From Patescibacteria group bacterium (GTDB taxonomy: Bacteria; Patescibacteriota; Patescibacteriia; UBA2591; UBA6264), in assembly GCA_018896315.1 (NCBI GenBank), contig JAHIMV010000021.1, forward strand, positions 1 through 5,644: a stretch of 5,644 nucleotides of DNA, written 5' to 3'. How positions within the stretch are numbered: position 1 is the first letter of the stretch; each line of letters starts with the position of its first letter. Positions 5,387 to 5,644 of the stretch are shown here, in pieces. The position numbers were made by a program, and so were the translations under genes. The notes beneath the pieces are model-generated. The model ran no database searches. It had not been told where the DNA came from and was given only the letters and a program-made list of their open reading frames with translations.

Positions 5387-5644
5387 CTATTTAAAGATTA
5401 TTTGGATAGTTTTTAAAATAATTTTTAAATCAATAAAAAAAGAATGGTTCTTAACATATTCTAATTCAAGACGGTGTTTTTCAGGCCTAATTTTTTCTTG
5501 GTATGTTTTATGAGGATTTTTACTACCTTTTAGAATTTCTCCTTCGTTTCGGAATTTTATTGATGCCCAATCAGTAATTCCAGGTCTTATGCTTAAGATT
5601 TTTTTTTCTTCCTCGTTATAAGTTTTAACTTCTTCTAAAACTTC
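5387..5644 (-). CDS. Polyprenyl-phosphate sugar-phosphate transferase, C-terminal part (cut by window edge)
   Basis: 85 residues are visible, ending in TAG at 5387-5389; the rest continues beyond 5644. The segment EEEKKILSIRPGITDWASIK followed by FRNEGEI, then EKIRPEKHRLELEYVKNHS and FFIDLKIILKTI, matches the C-terminal part of the bacterial sugar transferase family (WcaJ/PglC-type). That family moves a sugar phosphate from a nucleotide sugar to undecaprenyl phosphate at the inner face of the membrane, the first step of lipid-linked glycan assembly. The RPGITDWAS motif corresponds to the family's PGITGWAQ. The catalytic Asp-Glu pair and membrane segment lie in the unseen N-terminal part, so sugar specificity and PglC-like versus WcaJ-like topology cannot be judged. 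The downstream gap of 43 nt holds the transketolase promoter and no terminator. Confidence 0.88.
   Translation of the reverse strand, partial: EVLEEVKTYNEEEKKILSIRPGITDWASIKFRNEGEILKGSKNPHKTYQEKIRPEKHRLELEYVKNHSFFIDLKIILKTIQIIFK

Noticed and set aside
1..5644. Alternative genetic code (UGA as glycine, as in Gracilibacteria or SR1)
   Set aside because: No gene contains an in-frame TGA and all frames read normally with standard code; the absence of TGA stops among eight genes is too small a sample to argue otherwise.

Overview
The window is AT-rich, and every gene I can support is on the minus strand, so it reads right to left. Proteins are short and lysine/isoleucine-rich. No start has a clear Shine-Dalgarno sequence. 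GC-rich palindromic repeats are scattered between otherwise AT-rich genes, and the transketolase is split in two. Together these suggest a Candidate Phyla Radiation (Patescibacteria, Parcubacteria-like) bacterium; that assignment is inference from style, with no marker gene present. All visible stops are TAA or TAG and no frame uses TGA as sense, so nothing argues against the standard code.

Right part (about 1710-5644): a surface-glycan operon. In transcription order it has the C-terminal end of a polyprenyl-phosphate sugar-phosphate transferase, the N-terminal and C-terminal subunits of a split transketolase, a DegT-family PLP sugar aminotransferase, and a two-helix membrane protein of the YdcF/ElyC (DUF218) family. 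Gaps are 4-5 nt between the transketolase subunits and the aminotransferase. A perfect consensus promoter (TTGACA, 17 nt, TATAAT) lies just after the sugar transferase stop. Its predicted start site falls on the A of the transketolase ATG, so a leaderless transcript is predicted. The set suggests a transketolase-modified and/or amino sugar made for a lipid-linked glycan; the exact product cannot be read from sequence.

Middle (about 1357-1709): a 353-nt non-coding stretch. Its right end has three hairpin-forming palindromes, two of them diverged copies of one another. Its left end has a strong promoter overlapped by a 29-bp two-box palindromic operator.

Left part (1-1356): a HEPN/MNT toxin-antitoxin module. 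A winged-helix nucleotidyltransferase is followed by an overlapping HEPN RNase-like gene. The operator covering its promoter, and the DNA-binding domain on the nucleotidyltransferase, suggest autoregulation. Downstream are a 69-bp GC-rich inverted-repeat element, a start-less winged-helix gene remnant and an 11-bp tandem repeat. Part of the 69-bp element recurs on the far side of the module, so the module is flanked by related repeats.
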